Of a stretch of DNA of 46,242 bases, positions 8,382-18,679 are shown piece by piece; the first letter of the stretch is position 1, and the number at the start of each line of letters is the position of its first letter. The notes beneath the pieces were generated by a model. That model worked only from the letters and a program-made list of their open reading frames with translations. It had not been told where the DNA came from and did no database searches. The stretch lies in assembly GCA_026709505.1 (NCBI GenBank), contig JAPOSW010000025.1, forward strand, positions 1 to 46,242. Reading direction: 5' to 3'. Made by a program: the position numbers and the translations under genes. This DNA is from Gammaproteobacteria bacterium. Lineage in GTDB: Bacteria > Pseudomonadota > Gammaproteobacteria > Arenicellales > Poriferihabitantaceae.

Positions 8382-9476
8382 ATGGGTCTTAAATGCGGAA
8401 TTGTTGGATTGCCGAATGTCGGTAAATCCACCCTGTTCAATGCCCTGATGCAAAATATTCAGGCCCCCGCTGAAAATTATGCGTTTTGCACCATTGATCC
8501 CAACCTTGGCATAGTTGAGGTGTCAGATCCGAGAATCGCCGCCATCTCGGATATCGTTCAACCGCAAAAATCAATTCAGGCCACCGTCGAATTTGTTGAC
8601 ATAGCTGGTCTTGTCGAGGGTGCATCAGCAGGCGAGGGGCTTGGCAACCGGTTTTTATCCCATATCCGTGAAGTTGATGCCATTGCCCATGTAGTGCGTG
8701 CGTTTGAAGATGACAATGTAGTGCATGTATCGAACCGGATTGACCCGGTTGACGACATCAGAACCATCAATCTGGAACTGATTCTTGCTGATTTGCAGAC
8801 TGTCGAGAAAGCCCTTGTCAATGCCGAGAAAAACAAAAAATCGGGAAACAAGGCACAGGCTTCATTCGCCAGTCTTCTTGGAACAGTCAAAGCCCATCTT
8901 GAACAGGAAAAACCCATGCGGTTGCTGGACCTGGAAGAGTCCGATCAGAAATGCATTGCTTCGCTTTGCCTGATAACCAGCAAACCGGTTCTGTATATCG
9001 TCAACATCTCCGAGAATATACAGGACGACCATGAACGGATTGCGGCTATCCGGAGCATTGCGGATTCAGAGAAGACCCCGATAGTCACGATCTGTGCTGC
9101 CATCGAACAGGAAATCTCTGAGCTGGAGCCCTCGCAAGCGGCCCTATTCCTGAAGGATCTGGGGCACAGTGAAAAAGGCATTGACCGAGTGATTAGAGCG
9201 GCTTATTCACTGCTGGGACTTCATACGTTTTTCACGGCCGGCCCCAAGGAAGTTCATGCCTGGACGATCAGGCAAGGCGCCACGGCACCACAAGCCGCCG
9301 GCACGATTCACAGTGATTTTGAGAGAGGGTTTATCTGCGCTGAAACCATTGCCTATGAAGATTACCTCTCGTTCAACGGCGAGCAGGGCGCAAAGGCAGC
9401 AGGCCGCCTGCATCAGCAGGGACGCGATTATGTCGTGAAAGATGGTGATATCATTCATTTTCGCTTCAACGTCTAG
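8382..9476 (+). CDS. ychF: Redox-regulated ATPase YchF (Obg family)
   Basis: A 364-residue P-loop protein with GLPNVGKSTLFNAL near residue 8, a G2/G3 region ending DIAGLVEGASAGEGLGN, and a C-terminal TGS-like domain (FFTAGPKEVHAWTIRQG and FERGFICAETIAYEDY). The G4 position reads NISE in place of NKxD, typical of YchF, which prefers ATP over GTP. It associates with ribosomes. The length equals E. coli YchF plus one. It starts two bases after pth, as in most gammaproteobacteria. Confidence 0.97.
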   Translation: MGLKCGIVGLPNVGKSTLFNALMQNIQAPAENYAFCTIDPNLGIVEVSDPRIAAISDIVQPQKSIQATVEFVDIAGLVEGASAGEGLGNRFLSHIREVDAIAHVVRAFEDDNVVHVSNRIDPVDDIRTINLELILADLQTVEKALVNAEKNKKSGNKAQASFASLLGTVKAHLEQEKPMRLLDLEESDQKCIASLCLITSKPVLYIVNISENIQDDHERIAAIRSIADSEKTPIVTICAAIEQEISELEPSQAALFLKDLGHSEKGIDRVIRAAYSLLGLHTFFTAGPKEVHAWTIRQGATAPQAAGTIHSDFERGFICAETIAYEDYLSFNGEQGAKAAGRLHQQGRDYVVKDGDIIHFRFNV

Positions 9477-9509
9477 ATTTCATGGTTCGCCCGCGGACTG
9501 GCTATTTTC

Positions 9510-11645
9510 GTGGAAAACAAGGCCTCGCCCTCACTGACCGCCGCACAAATCGGCACGTTACTCGATACTTATCTCGAACCGGTTCTGTCGACTCGACGCA
9601 CCTCTGAAGAACCGGCAAGAGGCTTGCTTGCACTGGCGCACCCTGATCAGGCATTCTGCCTTGACTGGACCAGCATCATCAGCAATTCCAATGCTGAAAT
9701 GGCCTTTCAGTTTGTCAGCAAGGCGCCTTTGGCCATCAAGTTAATGGGTACCGAAGGCACCCGGCAATGGCTGCTGGAAGCCATGGATGTCTATGATCGC
9801 GAGGGATTGTATCCCGGCAGTTCGAAACTTGGCCAGATTGAAGAATTTGCAAGAGAGTATCGATTCAACAGCATCACGGTCAGGCTCGAGAAGGTAAAGC
9901 ATATTCTGGAAATCTTTGTACGAGGCTTGTCAGGCAGGGAACTAAACATCCAGGCAGGATCCAGGGCATTTACCGATACTCAGAACCTGTATCTGCCGGG
10001 CAAGGTCAACCGATTCAACGAATACCAGCTCAACTACACCTTCTACAAGACTCTGACTGTGCATCTTTGGGCACAAACCTGGTTCGGCACTTTCAAGCGC
10101 CCCGACCCTGACTCTCCTCACTTGCATGAAATACTGGCTGAATATGAGGACAATGGCCGTGCACTTCGGCTCTTCAACCTGCTTGAAACCTTTCGCTTGA
10201 ATGCCTGCATAGAGCGGGAATTGCCGGGACTTGCAAGAGAACAGCATGGACTCTACCCTACCCCCAAAATTCACGATGCGACCTGGCAAGCCATGATTCA
10301 ACGCTTACAGCAGGCGGATGCAACCGTCATCGATTCACTTGATGCAACATCGAAACTGTACATGCTGCAGCAACCCTGGCCTGATCCTTTCCCCTATCAA
10401 GGTGAAATGAGTCTGGAATCCGCAAGAGATGCAATTGAAAATCGACTTGAAATTGATCGCATGACGCTCAAGAAGGGTTTGTCCGAGCTTATTGAATCGC
10501 TTCTGAATCAACCGCAAACGGATGAAATTCCGGAGGGCACGGATACTCAAGAACTGCAAGCGGTGATGGACGAATCTGGCGATCCTGGACTTGCCATTGA
10601 TGGAGAATCGATTCCTCTGCCAGATGATCTGGAACAACTGTTGTCCTCGATCCATCAGGACCTCGATTCCATTCCCCCAGAGTGGATGGACATGAATGGC
10701 TATGACCAACAGGCCGATAATCCGGAATCCGGTGAAGGAAGATCTCCGGACATGACAATCGCCCAAGATCAGGAAAGTTTCTTTCTCTACGATGAGTGGG
10801 ATTTTCGAAGACAATGCTACCGAAAAAACTGGTGTGTTCTGGCTGAACACGAGGTCAATGCGGTCTATGACGACTTTGCCGCTGCGACCATGGAAAAGTA
10901 CCATCACCTCGTGAGCGATATCAAAAGGCACTTTGAAGCCCTAAGAGGCGAAAACAAGTTCCTGAAGGCTCAATCTTTTGGCGATGACATCGACCTGGAT
11001 GCGGTGATAACCGCGAGATCCGACATGCTGACCGGAGTAGAAATGTCTGATCGTCTGTACTCCCTGATGAGAAAACAGGAACGAGATCTGGCGGTTGCCT
11101 TTATGGTCGATATGAGTGGTTCCACCAAGGGCTGGATCAACGATGCCGAGCGTGAGAGCCTGCTGCTGCTGTGCCAAGCTCTGGAAATCCTGGGGGATCA
11201 ATATGCAATATTCGGATTCTCCGGGATGACGCGAAACCGTTGTGAAATCTACAGGATCAAGACATTCGATGAGAAGTACAGCAAGGAAGTTGAAGCTCGG
11301 ATAAGCGGATTAAGACCGCAGGACTACACAAGAATGGGTGTAGTGATTCGTCATCTCAGTAGTATCCTGAATGCGGTTGAGGCCAGAACTCGTGTACTGA
11401 TCACCCTTTCTGACGGCAAACCCGATGATTATGATGGGTATCGGGGAGAGTACGGAATTGAAGACACTCGACAAGCACTGTTTGAAGTGCGGCATAGCGG
11501 CATTCATCCCTTTTGCATCACGATTGACAAGGATGCGGTTGAATATCTACCCCATCTGTACGGACCGGCCAGTTATGTGGTGATTGACGAGGTAAGAAAA
11601 CTCCCGCTCAAGGTTGCAGACATCTATCGAAAACTGACGACCTGA
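9510..11645 (+). CDS. CbbO/NorD-like VWA-domain protein
   Basis: A 711-residue protein with a GTG start. The N-terminal 350 residues are helical and match the CbbO/NorD layout. An acidic low-complexity linker follows (about 345-410), and the C-terminal 200 residues form a von Willebrand A domain. Its metal site is complete: DMSGS near residue 534, the threonine in DYTRMG, and the aspartate in LSDGKPDD. CbbO and NorD proteins normally act with a MoxR-type AAA partner (CbbQ, NorQ) to remodel Rubisco or nitric oxide reductase. No such ATPase is encoded next to it here, and the neighbours are ychF and convergent lepB, so the client protein is unknown. Confidence 0.8.
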   Translation: MENKASPSLTAAQIGTLLDTYLEPVLSTRRTSEEPARGLLALAHPDQAFCLDWTSIISNSNAEMAFQFVSKAPLAIKLMGTEGTRQWLLEAMDVYDREGLYPGSSKLGQIEEFAREYRFNSITVRLEKVKHILEIFVRGLSGRELNIQAGSRAFTDTQNLYLPGKVNRFNEYQLNYTFYKTLTVHLWAQTWFGTFKRPDPDSPHLHEILAEYEDNGRALRLFNLLETFRLNACIERELPGLAREQHGLYPTPKIHDATWQAMIQRLQQADATVIDSLDATSKLYMLQQPWPDPFPYQGEMSLESARDAIENRLEIDRMTLKKGLSELIESLLNQPQTDEIPEGTDTQELQAVMDESGDPGLAIDGESIPLPDDLEQLLSSIHQDLDSIPPEWMDMNGYDQQADNPESGEGRSPDMTIAQDQESFFLYDEWDFRRQCYRKNWCVLAEHEVNAVYDDFAAATMEKYHHLVSDIKRHFEALRGENKFLKAQSFGDDIDLDAVITARSDMLTGVEMSDRLYSLMRKQERDLAVAFMVDMSGSTKGWINDAERESLLLLCQALEILGDQYAIFGFSGMTRNRCEIYRIKTFDEKYSKEVEARISGLRPQDYTRMGVVIRHLSSILNAVEARTRVLITLSDGKPDDYDGYRGEYGIEDTRQALFEVRHSGIHPFCITIDKDAVEYLPHLYGPASYVVIDEVRKLPLKVADIYRKLTT

Positions 11646-11666
11646 TTGCCTGTCCCCAGCAACTGG

Positions 11667-12452
11667 CTAGTCAATGTGGTCTCCAATTCGACTCCAGTCT
11701 ACCCAACCGTCTTCTGCCCCTTTCCAGCTGAACCAGATCATGAAGGCCTTCCCAACGATATGGTCCTCGGGTACAAATCGCCAATATCGACTATCGTTGC
11801 TATGATCGCGGTTATCGCCCAAGACAAAATAATGGCCTTCCGGCACAATTACCCGCTCCAAATCCCGTGACCCGCGATTGCCGTCAGTGACAATCAGATG
11901 CCCTTCGCCGCCGATTGATTCCAGAAACTGATCAAGAGGATAATCATGATTGGTATTGTTGTCCGGATAAAACTTATCTGCTGCCTTCGTGGTAACCTCT
12001 ACGCCATTAATGGATAGTCGCTTGTTGACGTAGGACAACTCATCACCGGGCAGTGCAACGACACGCTTGATGAAATTAAGCCTGGGTTCGACCGGATATC
12101 GAAATACCATGACATCGCCACGGTCCGGTTCACCAACGCTCATCAATTTTTCATGGGTGACTGGCATTCTTAGGCCATAGGTATACTTGTTGACAAGAAT
12201 AAAGTCGCCGATATGGAGATTGGGCAACATGGACCCGGAAGGAATTCTGAACGGTTCAATCACGAATGAACGCAACAGAAACACAATCAGGATTATTGGG
12301 AAAAAAGATCTCGAATAGTCAACGATTCGGGGCAGTTTCCGGTCATCCATGTAGTGACGGCTCCGTCCCCTAGTCATCGTCCAGATTTTGTGTATTACGA
12401 TAATTCCACCGGTTACACCTAGTGCGATCAGAAATACCAGAGCTAAATCCAT
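11667..12452 (-). CDS. lepB: Signal peptidase I
   Basis: A 261-residue inner-membrane protease that removes Sec and Tat signal peptides. Two N-terminal hydrophobic segments (residues 2-20 and 51-64) are followed by the catalytic serine in PSGSMLP (Ser74) and the general-base lysine in FIKRVVALPGD (Lys129). The C-terminal box is GDNRDHSNDSRYW. It lies 58 bases downstream of lepA in the same direction, the classic lepA-lepB operon. The rnc-era genes that often follow are absent; the gene instead ends against the convergent VWA gene. Confidence 0.96.
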   Translation of the reverse strand: MDLALVFLIALGVTGGIIVIHKIWTMTRGRSRHYMDDRKLPRIVDYSRSFFPIILIVFLLRSFVIEPFRIPSGSMLPNLHIGDFILVNKYTYGLRMPVTHEKLMSVGEPDRGDVMVFRYPVEPRLNFIKRVVALPGDELSYVNKRLSINGVEVTTKAADKFYPDNNTNHDYPLDQFLESIGGEGHLIVTDGNRGSRDLERVIVPEGHYFVLGDNRDHSNDSRYWRFVPEDHIVGKAFMIWFSWKGAEDGWVDWSRIGDHID

Positions 12453-12510
12453 AATTACTGTTTTGCTTTTCTGGGACTGCCGTCAACAAGTCCCGTTTGA
12501 CGTTTGGTTA

Positions 12511-14334
12511 TCAGGCACGATCAACCTTGAGAACGGAAAGAAAGGCTTCTTGTGGTATCTGCACAGACCCGATCTGCTTCATTCTTTTTTTTCCGGCTTT
12601 TTGCTTTTCCAGCAGCTTTCGTTTTCTGGTCACATCGCCACCATAGCATTTTGCGGTTACATTCTTTCTCATGGCTTTTACCGTTTCCCGTGAAATGATT
12701 TTCGAGCCTATGGCGGCCTGGATGGCCACATCGAACATTTGCCTAGGGATCAGTTTCTTCATTCTGCCAACCAGTTCTCGCGCCCGATGCTGACTTTGCT
12801 CCCGGTGAACCAAGATCGCTAACGGGTCGACTCTGTCTCCATTAATCAGAATATCTACCTTGACCATGTCAGCTGGACGACTTTCAATGAAGTCGTAATC
12901 AAGCGATCCATAGCCTTGGGTTACGGATTTTAACCTATCAAAGAAATCTACAACGACCTCGGTTAGTGGAATTTCATAATCCAGCATCACTTGCCGCCCG
13001 TGATAATGAATATTTTTCTGGGTTCCCCGACGCTCGACGCAGAGACTCATCACGGCACCCACATAATCATGAGGGATAAGTATGTGTGCGAGAATATAGG
13101 GCTCCTGGATGAAGTCGATACGTGAAAGATCGGGGAGTTTAGATGGATTGTCAATTTCGATGGCGGTGCCGTTTTTGAGGTGAATTTCGTAAACCACGGT
13201 CGGGGCTGTAGTAATCAATTCAATCTGATATTCCCGCTCCAGTCGTTCCTGAATGATTTCCATATGCAGCATCCCAAGAAACCCGCACCGGAAACCGAAG
13301 CCCAGTGCCTGTGACATCTCTGGTTCATAGGACAGGGATGCATCGTTCAGGCTCAGTTTTTCGAGAGCCGTCCGAAACGAATCAAAGTCTGCATTATTGA
13401 CGGGGTACAGTCCAGCAAACACGGTTGACTTGACTTCCTTGAAATCGGCTAGTGGCTCTGATGCCATGTTGTGAGCCAGGGTTATGGTATCTCCCACTCT
13501 TGCCGAGTGAATGTCCTTCAACCCAGCCATGACATATCCAACATTGCCGGTTGAGAGTTTTTCAACTTCGACGGGTTTCGGGGTAAAGATGCCGATTTTT
13601 TCAAGCTGGTGTTCCCGACCCGTTGACATTATAGCGATGCGAGTTTTGCCGGAAGGCAGTTCCCCGTCGACGATCCTGATTAACGAAACCACTCCAAGAT
13701 AGTTGTCGAACCAGGAATCGAGGATCAAAGCTCGTAATGGCAATTCCCGATTATCGGGTGGAGGCGGCATATGGTTTACAATTTGTTCGAATACTTCTTC
13801 GATTCCCTGCCCAGTCTTGGCGCTGACCTCGATTGCTCCCGAGCAATCAATCCCGATTACATCTTCGATTTCCGAAAGCACTCGATCCGGTTCAGCGGAA
13901 GGCAAGTCAATCTTGTTCAAGACCGGTATGACTTCAAGCCCGCGATCAACTGCGGTATAGCAATTTGCAACAGTCTGTGCTTCAACGCCTTGTGCTGCAT
14001 CGACCACCAGAAGCGCGCCTTCACAGGCACTTAATGACCTGGACACTTCGTATGAAAAATCGACATGACCGGGAGTGTCAATCATGTTTAACTGATACTG
14101 CTTTCCATTTTTCGCCTGGTAGAGCAAGGTGACACTCTGGGCCTTGATGGTTATGCCCCTCTCACGTTCGAGTTCCATGGAATCCAGAACCTGATCCTTC
14201 ATTTCCCGGCTCTCCAGAGCTCCGCATTTCTGGATAAAGCGGTCGGCAAGAGTCGATTTGCCATGGTCTACATGGGCAATGATCGAGAAATTACGAATTT
14301 GCGATATATCGGAAATGACCGATTTGTCAGGCAT
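12511..14334 (-). CDS. lepA: Elongation factor 4 (LepA), ribosomal back-translocase GTPase
   Basis: A 607-residue translation GTPase. Seen are [19 protein letters not shown] near residue 15, the [13 protein letters not shown] switch region, DTPGHVDF, the NKIDLPSA G4 motif, and the LepA-specific C-terminal domain (ECYGGD-like segment here [20 protein letters not shown]). Length is standard (E. coli 599). It is the first gene of lepA-lepB. The region upstream, about 970 bases, carries no clear gene and marks the edge of the accessory region. Confidence 0.97.
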   Translation of the reverse strand: MPDKSVISDISQIRNFSIIAHVDHGKSTLADRFIQKCGALESREMKDQVLDSMELERERGITIKAQSVTLLYQAKNGKQYQLNMIDTPGHVDFSYEVSRSLSACEGALLVVDAAQGVEAQTVANCYTAVDRGLEVIPVLNKIDLPSAEPDRVLSEIEDVIGIDCSGAIEVSAKTGQGIEEVFEQIVNHMPPPPDNRELPLRALILDSWFDNYLGVVSLIRIVDGELPSGKTRIAIMSTGREHQLEKIGIFTPKPVEVEKLSTGNVGYVMAGLKDIHSARVGDTITLAHNMASEPLADFKEVKSTVFAGLYPVNNADFDSFRTALEKLSLNDASLSYEPEMSQALGFGFRCGFLGMLHMEIIQERLEREYQIELITTAPTVVYEIHLKNGTAIEIDNPSKLPDLSRIDFIQEPYILAHILIPHDYVGAVMSLCVERRGTQKNIHYHGRQVMLDYEIPLTEVVVDFFDRLKSVTQGYGSLDYDFIESRPADMVKVDILINGDRVDPLAILVHREQSQHRARELVGRMKKLIPRQMFDVAIQAAIGSKIISRETVKAMRKNVTAKCYGGDVTRKRKLLEKQKAGKKRMKQIGSVQIPQEAFLSVLKVDRA

Positions 14335-15305
14335 GTTTAGGCTTGCTCAGTGCAAATGAAAGGAAGCAATTGGATCAACCAGGCCCATAACATCGTTCCT
14401 TGTGGAGGAAGGGACTGTTGTAATTCCATATTCATCATTTTCACGCTATTATCCATTTCGGTGAAGGTTTGCGAAAATAGAAACCCAACTAAATCGAACG
14501 ATGCCGATTTACCTGCAATAAATCAATGCCTGACGTATGAGTCGGAATCAACGCGATATGAAATATCTCAAAGAAATCGGGTTTTTCCTTGAGAAAGAAC
14601 CATGAGTAGAACAACCTGTAAACTCTTTAGAAAAAAAATTTATAGCCATTTGAATTAAAATGATGTTGCAAATTTGATCCCGGTTTGGAAAAACCCCCTC
14701 AAACTCACCGGTAAGCCAGATCATGTATCGTGCAACACTCTTAAGTCATCGTGAAAATCTGCTCATGACACATGTTTCCTTGATGACGGTGTCTCGGCAC
14801 CGTGGAGTTGGGGCCTCATGTGAAAACACAGCTAAAACCCAGAATGAATTTAACTCAAAATAAAAGCTTATGTCCTGAAAGTTTTCATTTATGGGAAACG
14901 TTTCAGCCAATCCATCCGATATCAAGAAACATGCCATTAGAACTCTGGATACAGGGACGAACTGCGTATGCGAACAGTTTGTTTGGTGCCGCAATTCTAC
15001 CAGAAAGTGCATGGGCCTGGGTTGCGAAGTAAAAGCTTTGAGTGGCATGCCATTTCCCTTCAACTGGTCTCAAGGGAGAATTACATTGATCTCAAAGCAA
15101 AGGAGTGTCCAGCCCAGTCAGGCTGCAAGGAACATAGTAAATGCCACGGGACCGTTTGCCATGCATATCAAGACCGTGAACATCGCCAGGAGGATTCCCC
15201 GCTCATTAACGCTGTATTCGCATCCAACTGCAAGGGCTTGGCTATCAATCAACCGGCTATGAATCTTGTCGCTGTTTCTTGGAGAGCATTTGCGTGACAT
15301 ACGTC
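14335..15305. other. Long non-coding stretch between lepA and fic
   Basis: About 970 bases with many short frames on both strands, none with a convincing ribosome site, family motif or coding bias. One small hairpin (ACGGTG...CACCGT, about 14787-14805) is visible, without a T run. It is probably decayed accessory DNA. No tRNA, repeat or insertion sequence was recognised. Confidence 0.4.
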
Positions 15306-16412
15306 TTATAAAGCCAGTGCATAGCGTGTGCTACGTCCTCCACCCTCTACTTCAAAAACGCCCATTTCCAGCAAACGCCGCATATCCCTGGTGGCCGTCG
15401 CCTTGGAGGTCTTGGTGATCGAGATATACTTTCTAGCATTCATCCCCCCCTCAAATCCATCTGGCCCCTCTTCAAGCATCCGCTGTACAACGCGGGTTTG
15501 ACGTTCGTTCATCTTGCCTGCAAGGCGATCAAGGAATTTGGATTTTCTGAGCGTGAATTGTATTTGTCTTTCAGCCTGGTTTTGAGCTTTCAGACAAATA
15601 CCAGAAAAGAATAATATCCAGCTACTCACGTCTTGCTTGCGTTGTGCTGATTTCAGCTCTTCATAATATGATTTTTTGTTGGCCTCAATAGTCTTGGACA
15701 GGCTCATGATCACTGGCTGATCAATTCCTTGAGACAAGGCTTTTTCAGAAAGTGCCCGCCCTATACGACCATTCCCATCTTCGAACGGGTGAATGCTTTC
15801 AAAATACAAGTGTGCCAGTGCCGAACGAAGCGGTGCAGGACCAATCTCATTGACTTCACCGGGTGCGGTAGAGTTGAACCATTGGATGAACTTCTTCATC
15901 TCCTGGGGAATCCGGCTTGAAGGCGGTGCTTCAAAATGAACTTTCTCCTTTCCAATCGGCCCAGAGATAATCTGCATCGGCTCTTTATGATTGCGCCAGC
16001 CGCCAACTCTGATGCGTCGGTCCCAATTCATAAGCTTTCTGTGCCATTCAAGCAGCATCGCTTTACATAAAGGTTCTGCATATTCATCACGAACTGTCAT
16101 TGTAAGTGCCACCACTCCTTCAGCTCGGCGGTCTCGCACAAATTCGGGTATGGTGTTTAACCCCAGATTATTGCGAATGGAAGAAATGACATCTTCACGG
16201 CTAAGATATTCCCCCTCGATTTCAGAGGTTTTAATCGCCTCCTCCATCAATAGCCAGACGAGGGCATCCATTCGGTCTTTGCTATCAAGGCCTTCAAGCA
16301 ATCCGCTAGTACGGCCCATCCTCTCTGCAAAGGCATACAGGTTTTTTTCGCATGAATCGTCCAGTCCATACGTGAAATTCGGCCAATCATCGGTTTGCCA
16401 AAAGTAGATCAT
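15306..16412 (-). CDS. Fic-family protein (AMPylase type, self-inhibited, with DUF4172 start)
   Basis: A 368-residue Fic protein. The N-terminus (IYFWQTDDWPNFTY) fits DUF4172. The inhibitory helix motif TSEIEG at about residues 62-67 matches the (S/T)xxxE(G/N) rule, placing it in the class that blocks its own site from the N-terminal side. The catalytic motif HPFEDGNGRIGR starts near residue 208 and is complete, so AMP transfer to a target hydroxyl is expected. The C-terminal 70 residues look like a winged helix (RKYISITKTSKATATRD...). The ATG at 16412 fits family starts; a longer frame to 16451 would run through a 19-bp palindrome. Such proteins often repress themselves, but that is not shown. 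No antitoxin gene is beside it. Confidence 0.88.
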   Translation of the reverse strand: MIYFWQTDDWPNFTYGLDDSCEKNLYAFAERMGRTSGLLEGLDSKDRMDALVWLLMEEAIKTSEIEGEYLSREDVISSIRNNLGLNTIPEFVRDRRAEGVVALTMTVRDEYAEPLCKAMLLEWHRKLMNWDRRIRVGGWRNHKEPMQIISGPIGKEKVHFEAPPSSRIPQEMKKFIQWFNSTAPGEVNEIGPAPLRSALAHLYFESIHPFEDGNGRIGRALSEKALSQGIDQPVIMSLSKTIEANKKSYYEELKSAQRKQDVSSWILFFSGICLKAQNQAERQIQFTLRKSKFLDRLAGKMNERQTRVVQRMLEEGPDGFEGGMNARKYISITKTSKATATRDMRRLLEMGVFEVEGGGRSTRYALAL

Positions 16413-16427
16413 GAGCCGATAATATAA

Positions 16428-16446
16428 TATATTCGACTCGAATATA
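16428..16446. promoter_or_regulatory. 19-bp palindrome at the fic start, putative operator
   Basis: TATATTCGA-C-TCGAATATA is a perfect 9-1-9 inverted repeat, 16 bases upstream of the fic ATG. The fic gene has no Shine-Dalgarno site, and an AT-rich -10-like TATTAT lies six bases before its ATG. The palindrome would therefore cover the promoter. The winged-helix end of the Fic protein is a candidate binder; this is an inference. Confidence 0.5.
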
Positions 16447-16758
16447 AGCAATATATGAGCCGAACAAGCAATTTATTCAACTCTGCACAACCCCTGAAAC
16501 TGTTTCACAAGATCAAGTATTGACAAGACCGCGGGGGAAATAAGACTTGCTAATATTTTGATGCATGCCTCCTTACCTTGTTGCAATTGATTGCGGGTGA
16601 GCACGGTACGCCTTTGAATTCTAAAATTGACATGCATTCCTACATCGACCTGTCGAAGATATCCATAGAGCCGACCTGAGTGCTAGTGGTCGACTCTAAT
16701 GACAACCACAGCCTATAAGACAATCTGTAGCTTCTTTTCCCGATAGTAGCAGATCACG
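16447..16758. other. Non-coding stretch between divergent fic and DUF4143 genes
   Basis: About 310 bases with no coding frame of note. Both outer edges carry inverted repeats that sit at the two divergent start codons. Nothing else was recognised inside. Confidence 0.35.
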
Positions 16759-16803
16759 AAAAGTTTGATATTTTGTATACAATATCCGAAATATCAAACT
16801 TTT
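16759..16803. promoter_or_regulatory. 15-bp inverted repeat at the DUF4143 gene start, putative operator
   Basis: AAAAGTTTGATATTT (16759-16773) and its exact reverse complement (16789-16803) are separated by 15 bases that contain TTGTATACAA and a TACAAT -10-like box. The right arm ends six bases before the ATG at 16810, leaving no room for a ribosome site. Binding by a repressor at the arms would block the promoter. Confidence 0.55.
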
Positions 16804-16809
16804 TGACAG

Positions 16810-17967
16810 ATGATTTTACGACAAGAGTATCTAAATCGGTTGGAGAAGGCAGTCGCTCGATCGCCCGTGACTGCACTGACTGGGCCGCGTCAAGCTGGAA
16901 AAACAACTCTGGCGCGCCAGTTTTCAAAAGATTATATTTCAACCGTGTTTGACCTAGAGTCCAATTCTGACATGAAGGCACTTGAAAATCCGGAACTGGT
17001 GCTTGGCTCAATAAACGGTCTTGCGGTGATTGACGAAATTCAACGCATGCCAGAGTTGTTTTCTGCACTCCGGGTTCTCGCAGACAGGGAGCAGTCGAAA
17101 ACGCGGTTTCTTATTCTCGGCAGTGCTTCTCCTTCCATGATAAAGGGAGTATCCGAGAGCCTTGCAGGTCGCATAGAATTTGTCGACATCACTGGATTTG
17201 ACCTTCAGGAATCTGGTTTTAACAACTTGAATAACTTATGGTGTCGCGGAGGATTTCCAAGATCATTTTTAGCGGCATCGAACGATGCCAGCATCGCTTG
17301 GCGCAAGAATTTTATCCGCACATTTCTCGAACGGGATATACCGCAACTCGGCATCCGCATTCCAGCCTCGGCACTTGAGCGATTCTGGTACATGCTGGCG
17401 CATTGGCACGGGCAAGTCTGGAATGCATCAGAGCTAGGCAGGTCGCTCGGCGTGGGTGACAAGACCATGCGCAACTATCTTGACATCTTGACGGGCGTTT
17501 TCCTGATTCGTCAACTCCAGCCATGGTATGCAAACATCGCAAAACGACAAGTCAAGTCTCCCAAGATATATTTCCGGGATTCTGGACTTCTTCATGCATT
17601 GCTGGACATTCAAGACGACCAAAATTTGTACCGTCATCCAAAAGTCGGTGCTTCATGGGAGGGGTTCATTATTGAGCAGATTCTGAGTTGCCTTAATTAT
17701 CCTCCTGCCTGGTTCTGGAGTACTCACAGTGGAGGTGAAATTGATTTGTTGATCCATCACAACGGATACAGGTTTGGTTTTGAAATCAAATACAGTGAGT
17801 CGCCAAAAGTATCCGCGGTGTTGAGGAAATCCGCAGCTTTGCTTGAACTCGACCATTTGTTCGTGGTCTATCCCGGCACCCGCTGCTATCCAATATCAGA
17901 ACACATTACTGTTTTCCCTGCTGCCGACATTGTGGCATTGCCAAAGCATTTAACTGGGATGAATTAA
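16810..17967 (+). CDS. AAA-family ATPase with DUF4143 domain
   Basis: A 385-residue protein of the AAA_14/DUF4143 family. Walker A GPRQAGKTT is at residues 25-33, Walker B reads AVIDEIQRMPELF near residue 74, and a sensor-like LGSASPSM follows. The C-terminal DUF4143 part ends in a nuclease-like fold pattern: EIDLLIHHNG then FEIKYSESPKVS, with the D...ExK spacing of PD-(D/E)xK proteins. Members are common in defence islands and mobile DNA, but their role is not established. It starts directly behind an inverted repeat and without a Shine-Dalgarno site. A relative lies at 41588-42865. Confidence 0.85.
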   Translation: MILRQEYLNRLEKAVARSPVTALTGPRQAGKTTLARQFSKDYISTVFDLESNSDMKALENPELVLGSINGLAVIDEIQRMPELFSALRVLADREQSKTRFLILGSASPSMIKGVSESLAGRIEFVDITGFDLQESGFNNLNNLWCRGGFPRSFLAASNDASIAWRKNFIRTFLERDIPQLGIRIPASALERFWYMLAHWHGQVWNASELGRSLGVGDKTMRNYLDILTGVFLIRQLQPWYANIAKRQVKSPKIYFRDSGLLHALLDIQDDQNLYRHPKVGASWEGFIIEQILSCLNYPPAWFWSTHSGGEIDLLIHHNGYRFGFEIKYSESPKVSAVLRKSAALLELDHLFVVYPGTRCYPISEHITVFPAADIVALPKHLTGMN

Positions 17968-18148
17968 TCGGCCAATGATCTCAGCATGCACTTGCATGTA
18001 TGGATTGTGGCAGATGGAGACGGAATACTCTGCGATTCTGATTCTTGCACGGTAGTAAAATTCAGGGTACTGGACTTGACAGGGGTCTGAACGAGTTCAA
18101 AACCAGACTTGAAAAATCCTCGCCGCTCAGCAGACTCAGGTTTTCCTG
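17968..18148. other. Short non-coding gap
   Basis: No gene, terminator or repeat recognised between the DUF4143 gene and the broken HEYGH gene. Confidence 0.3.
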
Positions 18149-18496
18149 TCAGGCATCCTCTATGAAGATTCGTTCCAGTACTTCTGATTCAGTGTTTTTA
18201 AGTTTCGATTGCATCTTTGAATAAAGCGGCAACTCACTGGCCTCCGTCGACTCGCTTGACAGTCGCACAAAGCGTTGGTCTTCTTCTACTTGTTGCTGAG
18301 TCCACACCAAGGCATGGACGGATTTAAAACAGTAACACTCTTGTTCCTGACCTTGTGTGTCGGCTGTCAGCTTGGTTGTCCAGCATCAGATTTTGTGCGG
18401 CACAAGAAGATGCCCATATTCGTGAAAGGCATGTAACAAGTCGAGGGACAGAAAATCTCCGACTGTCCTGATTCGGATAGCAAGACATGCGCTTTA
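18149..18496 (-). pseudogene. Remnant of a zincin-type metallopeptidase gene (HEYGH motif)
   Basis: One minus-strand frame stays coherent over 115 codons apart from an internal TGA (18386-18388) and an upstream TAA at 18494-18496. The first part reads IRTVGDFLSLDLLHAF followed by HEYGHLLVPHKI, where HEYGH (18410-18424) is a zinc-binding HExxH-type motif as in ImmA/IrrE and related peptidases. After the TGA a hydrophilic tail runs to IFIEDA. No intact start is present. It is probably a decayed phage or mobile-element gene; the exact family is uncertain. Confidence 0.4.
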
Positions 18497-18679
18497 ACTT
18501 GAGTCTGTTTGTGCTGTCCACAGTCAGTGGCTACAAATGAACGAGTACATTAATGCATACAGTTTTCATGGGAATACGCTAAAAAATGATTGATCTATCA
18601 ACGGCAAAACTCATGCATACACCTTGTCATTATGTGGCAAAATCAAACGAAATTCTTGAATGTTCATGGGAGAAATATT

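Noticed and set aside
10335-10931. Long antisense frame within the VWA gene
   Set aside because: It lies wholly opposite a well-supported gene, has no motif and no ribosome site; likewise the antisense frame at 2776-3444.
14350-15300. Several overlapping frames of 75-125 codons between lepA and fic
   Set aside because: No ribosome sites, no family features, and frames on both strands overlap each other, as expected for non-coding DNA.
18386-18388. Selenocysteine at the in-frame TGA of the HEYGH remnant
   Set aside because: No hairpin of the needed kind was seen after it, and another stop lies upstream in the same frame; a dead gene is simpler.
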